A stretch of 64,000 nt of DNA from Dietzia psychralcaliphila (GTDB taxonomy: Bacteria > Actinomycetota > Actinomycetes > Mycobacteriales > Mycobacteriaceae). The stretch covers positions 1,116,001 through 1,180,000 of the forward strand of contig NZ_CP015453.1 of the NCBI RefSeq assembly GCF_003096095.1, given 5' to 3'. A model generated the notes under the pieces. It made no database searches. It was not told the origin of the DNA and saw only the letters and a program-made list of their open reading frames with translations. Numbering within the stretch: the first letter of the stretch is position 1; each line of letters begins with the position of its first letter. Of this stretch, positions 48,901 to 55,420 are shown one piece after another. The position numbers and the translations under genes were made by a program.

Positions 48901-49351
48901 GCGCTCGGGGACACTGCCCCCGAACCGGGCCCTGGACTGCGTCGACGACGTCCTGGACCGGCATCGTCACCTGGTGTGGTTGCGCGAGCCGCTGCAGCTG
49001 GGCGGGGACCTGCCGCTCAAGGCCGGCCTGCTCACCTCGCTCGGTTTCGGTCACGTGTCCGGCCTCATCGCCGTGACGCACCCCGAGGCGTTCCACCGCG
49101 CGGTGGCCGCGCAGCTCGGCGACGAGGAGTCGGAGCGGCTCCGCGAGGCAGCGCTCACCCGAGAGCGTGAGGGCACCCGGCGCCTGACCGACGCCATCTA
49201 CGGCGGAGAGGCCCTCTACAGCCGTCCGGAGGCACGTCGCCTGGGCGACGGCACTGCTGAGGAGGTCAAGGAGCGCGAGGCCGCCATGATCCTGGACCCC
49301 GAGGCACGGATCGACGCCGACGGCGTGCTCGCGGCCAGCGACTGGCAGTGA
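39980..49351 (+). CDS. fas: Type I fatty acid synthase (single polypeptide)
   Basis: 3123 aa, GTG start after AAGGAG. Domain order is that of actinobacterial FAS-I: acetyltransferase (S155 in GHSQG), enoyl reductase (FMN, about 430-750), MaoC-type dehydratase (D1258/H1259 in SGDHNPIH), malonyl/palmitoyl transferase (S1466 in GHSIGEY), acyl carrier (DGVSSRRNQ, S1858 or S1859), ketoreductase (VVTGAGKG near 2170) and ketoacyl synthase (C2764 in AACATT, with LTGHAKGGAAAFQL). It makes C16-C26 acyl-CoA for lipids and mycolic acids. The Ala/Pro/Thr linker before the carrier is long. acpS overlaps its stop. Confidence 0.98.
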   Translation: MTIDDRDLTPRPLETGHAARRQSRALADDLREGTAYALAFGGQGIAWRDALSDLIDGTGIGPELQDLVDSSVSLTEAVHDEIAVVRPHGFRPIEWANTTTGEDEDHGDLPDEASLSSAAVSLPAVLLTQVGAVRALAAEGFDVNDTAPAAVVGHSQGILAVESVETFGSIDDRLLAVAELIGAAATLIGRRTGLFRRGEASPMVGVSGIDGAQLRALVDEVFAAVDPALRPTVSIRNAQRRHVVVGRPDDLEDLRRHCADLEAESRRRREAKLTGGEVFAPVFDPLDVEVGFHHPAMAPAVDVVSDWAARCGLDADRAASLARQVFAEPVDWVEEMAETLHSGADWILDMGPGEALTRLNRSVVRGQGVGVVAAATRGGLRNLFTPGATPSIERPWTAYQPQLITLPDGSVHVETSFTRLTGCSPILLAGMTPTTVDPEIVAAAANAGHWAELAGGGQVTEPIFAENTQRLAELLEPGRSAQFNSLFLDPYLWKLQVGGKRLVQRARAAGIPFDGVIVTAGIPELDESVALIEELTEAGLRHVSFKPGTIAQIRQVVRIAAEVPHMPVIVQVEGGRAGGHHSWEDLDALLLASYPMLRDRPNVVLCVGGGIGTPERAADYLTGSWANAHGYPAMPVDGILVGTAAMATLEATTSPQVKQLLVDTVGVDHWVGAGQAEGGMASGRSQLGADIHEIDNTAARTGRLLDEVAGDADAVAERREEIIAAINGTAKPYFGDLDTMTYEQWLRRFADLSLASAPAAGSASDAVAAGDPSVWLDPTIRERFHRMVQRAEARLDAADSGRIVSAFPRVEAMERPAEVVDTLAARYPELATATLHPADAAEFLDICRMPGKPVPFVPVIDGDVRRWWRSDSLWQAHDARYDADAVCIIPGTTAVAGITRVDEPVGELLDRFESATVDRVRGYLPTTEAVSGRRRGTVTTAQGPVADVLNAPDVSWAGRLVVSPVHRLGVLHAWEIDADGIGRHPVSGAVLTPAADGRTVDLTLPVGPTEMTITITLGDSVATGAAPVVTDDAAEAAMSTLLSTAAGVGRGGAGGTVIEALPEVSGGVATARFTFEPTLASDHTGVTAGSLPTSLITSDGVPDALVGAAWPAVFAVLGEARRPRGNGTVVEGLLDLVHLDHGVRMHSALPQSPTDLVVVARSGGVRDTDLGRLVEVSVEVGAVSADGSQSPLCTLSERFAIRGRTGGAEVGDPRPAGGSLVGPDGGAVTPAETSRQHRVSTSLIAPHDMTAFALVSGDHNPIHVSDTAADLAGLGGVIVHGMWLSAAAQHAVQASDGKTPALRIAGWTARMLAPVRPGDHIKVRAVQTGRLAGGQVLEVTCTVDGATVMAATALTEAPRTVYAFPGQGIQAKGMGMEGRTRCPAAREIWDRADAHTREALGFSILALVRENPTEVTVRGTVHRHPDGVLYLTQFTQVAMACLAVAQRAELEADGLFIDGAYFAGHSIGEYDALAAISGTLELEPLLEIVFQRGSTMHELVPRDSEGRSDYRMAAIRPSQMGISDDEVVDWVADVARESGEFIEIVNYNLAGSQYALAGTVAGCKALEKAVERELEVSGGKNAFILVPGIDVPFHSTVLRGGVPDFRATLDALIPHDIDISVLVGRYIPNLVPRLFSLERSFVQEIADLVPADSLAEVLADWDSWSATPTRLGRLLLVELLAWQFASPVRWIETQELLFTPVERGGLGIECFVEVGVANAPTVANLASKTLDLPTHRGPRAQVLNVERDSAALYGTLPPSVEVDDDELDAGDGSASTTPAADQAAPTDPAPAVNTPGTAGADRSTTPAAAEAAPGAPRPDDLEFGAPAATRMLVALRTKVRPEQIVPGDSIETLCDGVSSRRNQLLLDLGTELSLGAIDGAAEADFPTLADQVSRLARGYAPFGPVLSDAVGEALRAVLGRTGKRAAYITERVTGPWELGTGWAQHVTAEIALGTRDGASIRGGDLASLDASGVKDVAGLDALIDAAVRSVGAANGVAVAMPSSGAGGGATVDAAALNEFADGVLGPDGVLAEAARGLLTRLGHLEPDAVDLLAEADPDAELADLVTAELGTDWRRVVAPAFDSGRAVLMDDRWASAREDLARLWTRTDVPADAAESFRGAGDIVAEQARWWAERSTAARRDALAVAYREIAEIAVEDFVGDYAGDVAVVTGAGKGSIAAAVTGQLLAGGATVVATTSSLDQKKLAFFKDLYRTNARGGAALWVLPVNMTSYSDVDALVEWIGTEHAESAGGQTTVLKTPLTPTLLFPFAAPRVQGSMADAGPRAETEMRVLLWSVEKLVAGLGAIGADTDVDSRLHVVLPGSPNRGIFGGDGAYGEAKAALDAMIAKWGSEKSWSERVTFVHAIIGWVRGTGLMGHNDPLVEAVEAAGVSTWSTSGIATELLGSCTPDVRRSAGEAPVTVDLTGGLGTADLDMSALAADRPTAVAEAATDDADGTIAALPSLQTVTVDERPEWGQVTQELEDMVVIVGSGEVGPYGSARTRFEVETTGDLSAAGVVELAWSTGLIEWEDSPRAGWTVTETGDPIDESDIAERFHDEVLGRVGIRRYADDSRAEMFSGASPQLTSVFLPEDLSFVVDDEQQARAYLEADPENTVVTHDISTGDWTVTRKAGTEIRVPRRATLTRIVGGQIPTGFDPTAWGIPADMVSGIDRVAAWNLVATVDAFISSGFTPAELLAHVHPADVANTQGTGMGGMTSMRSLYIDGILGRSRANDTLQEALPNVVAAHVMQSYVGGYGSMVHPVAACATTAVSVEEGFDKIRAGKAEFVVAGGFDDLSTEGIQGFADMSATADSAAMAAKGIDERHYSRANDRRRGGFVESQGGGTILLARGDVAARMGLPVHGVVAWAGSYADGAHTSIPAPGLGALGAGRGGKRSPLARGLGELGLTADDLAVVSKHDTSTKANDPNESDLHERLGAAIGRSDGNPLFVVSQKSLTGHAKGGAAAFQLIGLTQMLRSGTLPPNRALDCVDDVLDRHRHLVWLREPLQLGGDLPLKAGLLTSLGFGHVSGLIAVTHPEAFHRAVAAQLGDEESERLREAALTREREGTRRLTDAIYGGEALYSRPEARRLGDGTAEEVKEREAAMILDPEARIDADGVLAASDWQ

Positions 49352-49905
49352 CCGTGGCGGTGCTAGGCGTCGGGGTCGACACTGTCGACCTCGGCGCCTT
49401 CGCCGCGTCCCTGGCCGAGCCGGGGACCCGGTTCGCCGGAGCCTTCTCCGCCACCGAGCGACGGCAGTGCCGCGAGCGTGCCGAGGCGCGGGGAGCCGGA
49501 CCGGGTACCAGCAGGGCAGACGGCGACCGACCAGGTGGCAGCAGGTCAGACGGCGACCGATCAGGTGCCGACAGGTCGCGCGGTGCCACCTCGTCGTCGT
49601 CTGATCAGTCCACCCCCATGGCCCGTCACCTGGCCGCCCGCTGGGCGGTCAAGGAGGCCGTGGTCAAGGCGTGGTCTGCTGCCCTGTACGGCACGCCCCC
49701 ACCGATCTCGCCGGACCTGCTGGTCTGGTCCGAGATCGAGACCGTCTGTGACGCGTGGGGTCGGCCCGCGGTGCGCCTGAGCGGAGAGGTCGCAAGGCAG
49801 GTCGCCGCGACGGTGGGGGAGGGCACCCGCTGGAACGTCTCACTCAGCCACGACGGCGACTCGGCCGTGGCGTTCGTGGTGCTCGAGGGCACGCCCACCG
49901 GGTAG
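49348..49905 (+). CDS. acpS: Holo-ACP synthase (4'-phosphopantetheinyl transferase) with inserted repeat
   Basis: 185 aa; GTG overlaps the fas TGA. Family motifs are GVGVDTVDL (metal Asp, residues 8-16) and ARWAVKEAVVKAW. It loads phosphopantetheine onto the FAS carrier domain. Usual AcpS is about 125-130 aa; here about 40 extra residues (GTSRADGDRP, GGSRSDGDRS, GADRSRG) sit between the N-terminal metal motif and the WAVKEA helix. They come from a 30-bp tandem repeat (49501-49580). Both catalytic motifs are intact, so the enzyme is probably active with a flexible loop. Confidence 0.93.
   Translation: MTVAVLGVGVDTVDLGAFAASLAEPGTRFAGAFSATERRQCRERAEARGAGPGTSRADGDRPGGSRSDGDRSGADRSRGATSSSSDQSTPMARHLAARWAVKEAVVKAWSAALYGTPPPISPDLLVWSEIETVCDAWGRPAVRLSGEVARQVAATVGEGTRWNVSLSHDGDSAVAFVVLEGTPTG
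49501..49580 (+). repeat. 30-bp tandem repeat inside acpS
   Basis: Two full units (49501-49530, 49531-49560) and part of a third (49561-49580), sharing CAGGTNGCAGCAGGTCAGAC-like sequence and keeping the reading frame (10 aa per unit). Confidence 0.8.
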
Positions 49906-50029
49906 CGCGCCGTCGCTGTTCCCCGGGTGGAGGGGTGCCTCCGATTGGCGGACAGGATTCGCGTTCCGGGGCCGTCTTCTCGCCCCTGAGGTCCGCCAAC
50001 CACCGCTGGCCCTTCATCCTCCGACGAGC

Positions 50030-50740
50030 TCAGCCGACCTGGGCTTCCTTCTCCGCCAACCACAGGTAGGCGGTGAGCATCCGCTTGAGTTCGGTGACGG
50101 TGGCGTCGTGGATGTCCTCGCCAGTGGCGGACCCGGCGCTGACGGAGAAGTTGAGCATCGAGTAGGCCACGTGGACCAGCACGTCGGCCATGAACGCGCG
50201 ACGCTGCCGCTCGGTGGCCGGCATGAGCGGGGCCAGCACGCTGGCGATCATCCTGGCCAGCTCGCGCTCGTTGACCGCGGCCGTGGCGCGGGTGGCCGGG
50301 GTGGCCTGCGTGGCCAGCCAGACCGCACGCCGGGAGGGATCGCTCAACCACAGGTCGGCAAGGTGGTCGAGGAAGTCGTTGAGCAGCTCCGGCCAGTCCA
50401 GCGCGGGGATCTTCTGCGCGAAGCGCTCGATCTCCTCGATCACCCCGTGGGCGTCCTGGCGGTCCAGCTCGCACACCAGGACGTACTTGTTGGCGAAGAA
50501 CTGGTAGAGCGTCCCGATGGGCACTCCCGCGCGGGAGGCCACCTCCTCGCAGGTGAACGAATCGAACCCCACCTCGACCAGCACATCCCGTGCCGAGGAG
50601 AGCAGCGCCTGGAACTTGCGACGGCTCCTCTCCTGGATGGGCCGTCGGCGGGGGACCAGTATGTTGGGCTCGTCCTGGACGGCCTCGTCCACGTGATCCC
50701 CTATGGGTTCCTGCACTCGCTCGGGCGGTTCGGTGGGCAT
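50030..50740 (-). CDS. TetR-family transcriptional regulator
   Basis: 236 aa from the ATG at 50740. Residues 45-90 form the TetR helix-turn-helix (ALLSSARDVLVEVGFDSFT, EEVASRAGVPIGTLYQFFANK). The rest is a helical ligand domain. It follows bcp by 8 bp and lies converging on acpS. A link to fas control (like FasR in relatives) is possible but not shown; in mycobacteria FasR is encoded elsewhere. Confidence 0.88.
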   Translation of the reverse strand: MPTEPPERVQEPIGDHVDEAVQDEPNILVPRRRPIQERSRRKFQALLSSARDVLVEVGFDSFTCEEVASRAGVPIGTLYQFFANKYVLVCELDRQDAHGVIEEIERFAQKIPALDWPELLNDFLDHLADLWLSDPSRRAVWLATQATPATRATAAVNERELARMIASVLAPLMPATERQRRAFMADVLVHVAYSMLNFSVSAGSATGEDIHDATVTELKRMLTAYLWLAEKEAQVG

Positions 50741-50748
50741 GGGTGGAC

Positions 50749-51249
50749 TCAGCCCTCCGTGGGTTCGGGCAGTTCCACGCCGAGGAGCTTCGCGAGCATC
50801 GCCACGTGGCCCTTGGCCCGGACGTTGTACCTGGCGAGGGAGATCGTTCCGTCGGATTCCACGACGAACGTCGAGCGGATCACTCCCATCACGGTCTTGC
50901 CGTAGTTCTTCTTCTCCCCGAACGCTCCCCACTCGGTGAGCATGGTCTTGTCCGGGTCGGACAGCAGGGGGAACGTGATCCCGTGCTTGTCCCGGAAACG
51001 CATGAGCTTCGCCGGCGGGTCGGGAGACACACCCACGACGCCGATTCCGGCCTCCCGCAACTCCTGCAGGGCGCCCTCGAAGTCCACGGTCTCCGTGGTG
51101 CAGCCCGGCGTCATGGCGGCCGGGTAGACGTACAGCACCACACGTCCGTGCGCGGTGAGCAGGTCCGCCAGCGACGTGGGGGTTCCGTCGGCGTCGGGGA
51201 GGGTGAAGGCGGGGGCGGTCTGGCCCACCTCGAGCCGTGGTGTACTCAC
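50749..51249 (-). CDS. bcp: Bcp-type peroxiredoxin (AhpC/TSA family)
   Basis: 166 aa. Peroxidatic C50 in YPAAMTPGCTTE; no second Cys at the usual resolving place, so it is a 1-Cys form. It reduces peroxides using thioredoxin. GGAGCACC precedes GTG. Neighbour order fas-acpS-bcp is conserved in mycobacteria (from memory), here with an inserted TetR gene. Confidence 0.93.
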   Translation of the reverse strand: MSTPRLEVGQTAPAFTLPDADGTPTSLADLLTAHGRVVLYVYPAAMTPGCTTETVDFEGALQELREAGIGVVGVSPDPPAKLMRFRDKHGITFPLLSDPDKTMLTEWGAFGEKKNYGKTVMGVIRSTFVVESDGTISLARYNVRAKGHVAMLAKLLGVELPEPTEG

Positions 51250-51337
51250 CGGTGCTCCTGAAGTCGGGTCGGGGTCTCTGATCCCACCAACCTATCCGAT
51301 GCGTCGGCGCGCGGGCGCGGATCGCCGACGGGTGCAG

Positions 51338-51343
51338 TAGCGT
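51338..51343 (+). promoter_or_regulatory. Possible -10 element for DUF3618 gene
   Basis: TAGCGT 55 bp before the GTG at 51399, with GGAGGT as ribosome site next to the start. Confidence 0.35.
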
Positions 51344-51398
51344 GGGCGGGGTCCAGAATCCGCGGCTAACCGCGTGACGAGCGATCGACGGAGGTCTC

Positions 51399-51671
51399 GT
51401 GTCCAGGAGTTACGACAGCATCGAAGGCGACATCGCCAAGGCGCGTGACGATCTCGCGACGACGTTGGACGAGATCGTTGACCGGGTCAACCCCAAGAAC
51501 CTCGCCGAAGAGGGTAAGGAGAGGGCCGTCGCCGCCCTCACCGACCCCCGGGTGCTCGCGGTCCTCGGTGGGTTCGCCGCACTGGTCATCGGGGGTTTCA
51601 CGGTGTCCATGGCCAACAAGCGCAAGGAACGCCGGCGCATCGAGGCCTACCTCGAGGCGCGCCGGGCCTGA
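51399..51671 (+). CDS. DUF3618 small membrane protein
   Basis: 90 aa. The first 35 residues (SIEGDIAKARDDLATTLDEIVDRVNPKNLAEEGK) are the DUF3618 helix, followed by one membrane helix (LAVLGGFAALVIGGFTVS) and a basic tail. Found widely in mycolate actinobacteria; function unknown. A strong hairpin (51771-51804) separates it from tRNA-Lys. Confidence 0.88.
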   Translation: MSRSYDSIEGDIAKARDDLATTLDEIVDRVNPKNLAEEGKERAVAALTDPRVLAVLGGFAALVIGGFTVSMANKRKERRRIEAYLEARRA

Positions 51672-51770
51672 GTTCCGGCCGGTGTCGGTGCCGTTGTCGG
51701 TCGCGCGAGCGCCGGGCCCGCCAGCGACCGGGCTCGCCGGCGCCGGTCGCGTCCGGTGCCGGGCACGACG

Positions 51771-51804
51771 AAGAGAGGCCCTCCCCGCCGGGGGAGGGCC
51801 TCTC
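51771..51804. terminator. Hairpin terminator between DUF3618 and tRNA-Lys
   Basis: Perfect 15-bp stem AGAGAGGCCCTCCCC / GGGGAGGGCCTCTCT with loop GCCG. It lies where transcripts of the DUF3618 gene and the converging tRNA-Lys would both end. Confidence 0.85.
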
Positions 51805-51812
51805 TTGGTGTT

Positions 51813-51886
<74 letters not shown>

Positions 51887-52086
51887 CTGCTTGGTGCGAG
51901 AGAAACAGTAACAGGACACCGGCGCCAACACGAAATCGCCAGGTCAGGGCGGGGGTGCCGGGTCGGTGGGCGGCAATCCTTTATCAATTCGATATGGAAT
52001 GCAAGGAAGTTCACAGGCATACTTGTGGAGACTTCTCGCCGGTCCTGTTGACGTCCGGGGGAGATGATGCTCGGAAGGGGCCATTA

Positions 52087-53319
52087 GTGAACTTGCGCAA
52101 CACGGATAGGACCAGACGACGGGACCCGGGTGCCCGGTCGAGATCTCGTCTCGCGCTGGCCGTCGTGTGTGCCGGGTCACTCGTATTGACCGGCTGCACC
52201 ATCGGCTCCGGCGGCGCCGAGGAGGTCCAGGTCGCCGAGGCGCCCCCGGAACCCGCTGCGGTCATCGACCTGTCAGTGGAGGACGGTTCACTCGACGCCA
52301 ACCCGGCCGAGCCGGTGGTGCTCACCGCCAGTGACGGTCGTCTCGACTCGGTCGTCATGCGCAACCCAGAGGGCATCCAGGTCCAGGGCGAGTTCAACCC
52401 CGACCTCACCGAATGGCGGACCACCGAGGATCTGGGCTACGGCCGCCAGTACACGCTGGAGTCCACCGCGGCGGACGAGGCTGGTCTGATCACCCAGAAG
52501 AACGTCACGTTCAGCACTCTCACCCCGCGCATCATGACCGCTGCCTACCTCACCACCGGTCAGGGTTCCACGGTCGGCATCGGCCAGCCTGTGGCGGTGA
52601 TGTTCGACGAGCCCATCGCGGATCGCCGGGCGGCCCAGGACAACATCCACGTCCGGACCGAACCCGAGGTCGAGGGCGCCTTCTACTGGGTGTCCAACCA
52701 GGAGGTCCGGTGGCGACCGGCCGAGTACTGGGCGCCCGGTACCACGATCGACGTGCACGTGGACATCTACGGCGAGGACCTGGGTGGCGGGATGTACGGC
52801 CAGGAGGACGCGCGCAGTGACTTCCAGATCGGCGACGCGGTCATCTCCCGGGTGGACGACTCGACCAAGCAGATCGTGATCGAGCGCAACGGCGAGGTGG
52901 TCAAGACCATGCCCACGTCGATGGGCAAGGCCGACACCCCGACTCCCAACGGCACGTATGTGATCGGCGAGAAGCTGGCCTCCATGGTCATGGACTCCTC
53001 GACCTATGGTGTGCCGGTCGACTCGCCGGAGGGGTACCGGACCCCGGTCCAGTACGCCACGCGGATGTCCTACAGCGGCATCTTCGTCCACGCCGCGCCG
53101 TGGTCCGTCTGGGCCCAGGGCAGCAGAAACGTGAGCCACGGGTGCCTCAACGTCACCACGGCCGATGCCAAGTGGTTCTACGACAACGCCAAGCGCGGCG
53201 ACATCTTCGAGGTCACCGGCACGGTCGGTCCGACGCTGCCGGGCTGGGACGGGCTGGGCGACTGGAACGTCCCGTGGGAGACCTGGAAGGCCGGCAACGC
53301 CGACGCGGGCACTGCCTGA
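52087..53319 (+). CDS. L,D-transpeptidase lipoprotein with Ig-like domains
   Basis: 410 aa from GTG at 52087. Lipobox LTGC with C37 anchors it to the membrane. Two Ig-like domains (about 60-150 and 150-270) precede the YkuD catalytic domain with H351 and nucleophile C353 in SHGCLNV, and the earlier FVHAAPW His. It forms 3-3 cross-links in peptidoglycan. The stop codon TGA (53317-53319) lies in the first of five 16-bp repeats. Longer frames upstream cross the tRNA and are not used. Confidence 0.93.
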   Translation: MNLRNTDRTRRRDPGARSRSRLALAVVCAGSLVLTGCTIGSGGAEEVQVAEAPPEPAAVIDLSVEDGSLDANPAEPVVLTASDGRLDSVVMRNPEGIQVQGEFNPDLTEWRTTEDLGYGRQYTLESTAADEAGLITQKNVTFSTLTPRIMTAAYLTTGQGSTVGIGQPVAVMFDEPIADRRAAQDNIHVRTEPEVEGAFYWVSNQEVRWRPAEYWAPGTTIDVHVDIYGEDLGGGMYGQEDARSDFQIGDAVISRVDDSTKQIVIERNGEVVKTMPTSMGKADTPTPNGTYVIGEKLASMVMDSSTYGVPVDSPEGYRTPVQYATRMSYSGIFVHAAPWSVWAQGSRNVSHGCLNVTTADAKWFYDNAKRGDIFEVTGTVGPTLPGWDGLGDWNVPWETWKAGNADAGTA

Positions 53320-53383
53320 AGCCAGCACTGCCTGAAGCCAGCACTGCCTGACGCGGGCACTGCCTGACCTGGGCACAGCCTGA
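53304..53383 (+). repeat. 16-bp tandem repeat carrying the ldt stop codon
   Basis: Five 16-bp units start at 53304, 53320, 53336, 53352 and 53368, each close to NGCNGGCACTGCCTGA. Every unit ends in TGA. Because 16 is not a multiple of three, the five TGA codons fall in all three reading frames. Confidence 0.9.
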
Positions 53384-53427
53384 CGTGAGGTCTCGTCCGG
53401 CCCGCTGTCGGGATGGCGCGCCCGGGG

Positions 53428-53433
53428 TAGCGT
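53428..53433 (+). promoter_or_regulatory. Possible -10 element for DUF421 gene
   Basis: TAGCGT 35 bp before the ATG at 53469; GGAGG at 53459-53463 is the ribosome site. Confidence 0.4.
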
Positions 53434-53468
53434 GAGCCCTCCTCACGTCGCCGACACCGGAGGTCCGC

Positions 53469-53987
53469 ATGTGGTTCTCGTCCCTCGATCCGATCGTCCG
53501 CGTCCTTCTGATCGGTCCGGTCGCGTACGTGGCGATGGTCGCGGCGATCCGCTTCAGCGGCAAGCGGGTGCTGTCCAAGCTCAACGCCTTCGACATGGTG
53601 GTCACGGTGGCTCTGGGGTCACTCCTGGCCACCATCCTCACCTCGTCGGATCTGGCACTGGTGACCGGTCTGGTCGGGATCGCGCTCCTGCTCGCGCTCC
53701 AGGTGGTGGTGAGTCTGTTCACCTCGAGGCTCGTCAAGGGCCGCACGGTCGTGCGTGCCCGGCCCGTCCTACTGGTGGACCGGGGAGCCATGTTGGAGGA
53801 CGCGATCGCCTCGAGCAGGCTGACTCGTGACGAGATCTTCCAGGCCATGAGATCCAGTGGTTTCGGTGGGCTGGACCAGGTGGCCGCGGTATGTCTGGAG
53901 TCGGACGGCACGCTGTCGGTGATCGGCACCTCGAGCGCCGGTGACGAGGAGGCATTGGCCCCGCTGCGGGGCTGGGCCGACCACTGA
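53469..53987 (+). CDS. DUF421 (YetF/YcaP-like) membrane protein
   Basis: 172 aa. Three N-terminal helices (LLIGPVAYVAMVAAIRFSGK, FDMVVTVALGSLLATILT, LALVTGLVGIALLLALQVV) and a cytoplasmic C-terminal domain with VVRARPVLLVDRGAMLEDAI and GLDQVAAVCLESDGTLSVI. This is the DUF421 layout; YetF-type proteins have been linked to spore or stress functions but no clear role is known. It is convergent with the antiporter gene. Confidence 0.88.
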   Translation: MWFSSLDPIVRVLLIGPVAYVAMVAAIRFSGKRVLSKLNAFDMVVTVALGSLLATILTSSDLALVTGLVGIALLLALQVVVSLFTSRLVKGRTVVRARPVLLVDRGAMLEDAIASSRLTRDEIFQAMRSSGFGGLDQVAAVCLESDGTLSVIGTSSAGDEEALAPLRGWADH

Positions 53988-54012
53988 CAACCCGGAAGTC
54001 GCGCGGGCGGCC

Positions 54013-55296
54013 TCAGCGGATCGGTCGACTGGCTCTGTCCGCGTCGTGTCGAGCGGCGGACAGAGCCAGTCGACCGGCTCTGTCCGCGTCGTGTCGAGCG
54101 GCGGACCTGAACATCGCGCGACCGGGAGCCGCGGTGACGCCGTGTGCGAGCGTGCTGGCCACCACGACAAGGGTGCCCACACCCAGCAGCAGCGGATCCG
54201 GACCCGCTCGGGACGCCTCCTCGGTCAGATAGAACATCGCCGCGACCCCGACCGGCCCGAACCAGCCGAGGAACGCGGCGTCGCGTACCCGCAATCCGAG
54301 CGGACGCATGAGCGCGAGAAGCACCGGCGGGCGCCGCAGGACGAGCACAGCAGCCGTGAGGATCACCGCACCCCACCCCAACTGCTCCCACTGCTCCCAC
54401 GGCAGCATCGCTCCGAGGACCAGGAAGAACGGTAGGACCGCGAACTGGTTGATCGCCTCGTCGATCTCCACCTCCACCTGTCTCTCGTGCCCGACGCTGG
54501 CCAGGTTGAAGGCCAATCCCGAGACGAATGACGCGAAGACCCCGTTGACCCCCAGCAGGCCTGAGCCACCGAGGACCAGCAACGCCAGCAGCAGGGTGAA
54601 CATCAGGATCGGGCCGTTCTCGGCGGTGTGGTGGCGCTCCGAGAAATGGAGGGCCTTGGCCGCCGACACTCCGGCGAGGACGCCCAGCACCAGGGCGCCG
54701 AGGATCTGCCAGCCGATCTCCAGGGCGGCCTGCCCGGCGGTGAGGGGGGTGGCGACGGCGAGCGCGATCACGACCAGGGGAAGGGCCAGTCCGTCGTTCG
54801 CCCCCGACTCGAGAGACAGCAGTTGCCGGTCGTCCTCGGGGAGGTCCCGCTCGGCGGCGTCGCCGGTCACCGCCGCGGAGGCGAGGACGGGATCCGTGGG
54901 GCAGATCGCGGTACCGAAGAGCAGCGCCACCGCGAACGGGATCCCCAACGCCCAGATCGCGAGACCGGTGGAGATCAGCGCCATCGCGGGCATCACCACC
55001 ACCAGGAGGAGCGCCAGACGCCGCCAGTGTCGACGGATCGCCGAGAAGGGGTAGCGAAGAGCCACACCCATCACGGAGATGGCCAGAAGGATCTCCGCGC
55101 CGTGGTGGAGCGTCGAGGGGTCGGCGACGATGTCGGGGACGTCGAGAACACCCATGACCACGGGGCCCAGGACTATGCCGACCCCGAGCGCGATGAGCGG
55201 CTCCGACACGGGCCACCGGTGAAGTCGCGCGGACAGGGCGACAATCACGACGCCGAGCGCGCCGACGGTCGCGAGCAACAGATCGAGTGTGGACAC
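54013..55296 (-). CDS. Cation:proton antiporter (CPA family)
   Basis: 427 aa, about 12 membrane helices with the ND/DD-like motif around LFGTAICPTDPVLASAAVTGD and SGANDGLALPLVV, which carries the transported ion's Asp. GGAGGGCTC precedes GTG. It exchanges Na+ or K+ for H+. The C-terminal 25 residues (SAARHDADRAGR, then SAARHDADRASR) are a 45-bp duplication that is not part of the family fold. Confidence 0.88.
   Translation of the reverse strand: MSTLDLLLATVGALGVVIVALSARLHRWPVSEPLIALGVGIVLGPVVMGVLDVPDIVADPSTLHHGAEILLAISVMGVALRYPFSAIRRHWRRLALLLVVVMPAMALISTGLAIWALGIPFAVALLFGTAICPTDPVLASAAVTGDAAERDLPEDDRQLLSLESGANDGLALPLVVIALAVATPLTAGQAALEIGWQILGALVLGVLAGVSAAKALHFSERHHTAENGPILMFTLLLALLVLGGSGLLGVNGVFASFVSGLAFNLASVGHERQVEVEIDEAINQFAVLPFFLVLGAMLPWEQWEQLGWGAVILTAAVLVLRRPPVLLALMRPLGLRVRDAAFLGWFGPVGVAAMFYLTEEASRAGPDPLLLGVGTLVVVASTLAHGVTAAPGRAMFRSAARHDADRAGRLALSAARHDADRASRPIR
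54024..54107 (-). repeat. 45-bp direct repeat with 19-bp hairpin at the antiporter 3' end
   Basis: GTCGACTGGCTCTGTCCGC (54024-54042) pairs perfectly with its complement at 54056-54074, and a second copy of the left arm and loop follows with 45-bp period. It codes the antiporter tail and lies between the converging DUF421 and antiporter genes, so it may also stop transcription. Confidence 0.8.
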
Positions 55297-55420
55297 GAGC
55301 CCTCCAGGTCAGTCGGGTCCACCGCACCATAGAAAACCTCAGGCGGTCGCGCCATCGGTCCCTCACGCCCCATGGCGGACCGCGCGAATGCCGAGGGAGA
55401 GCGAATGGAAAGGTGGGCGC

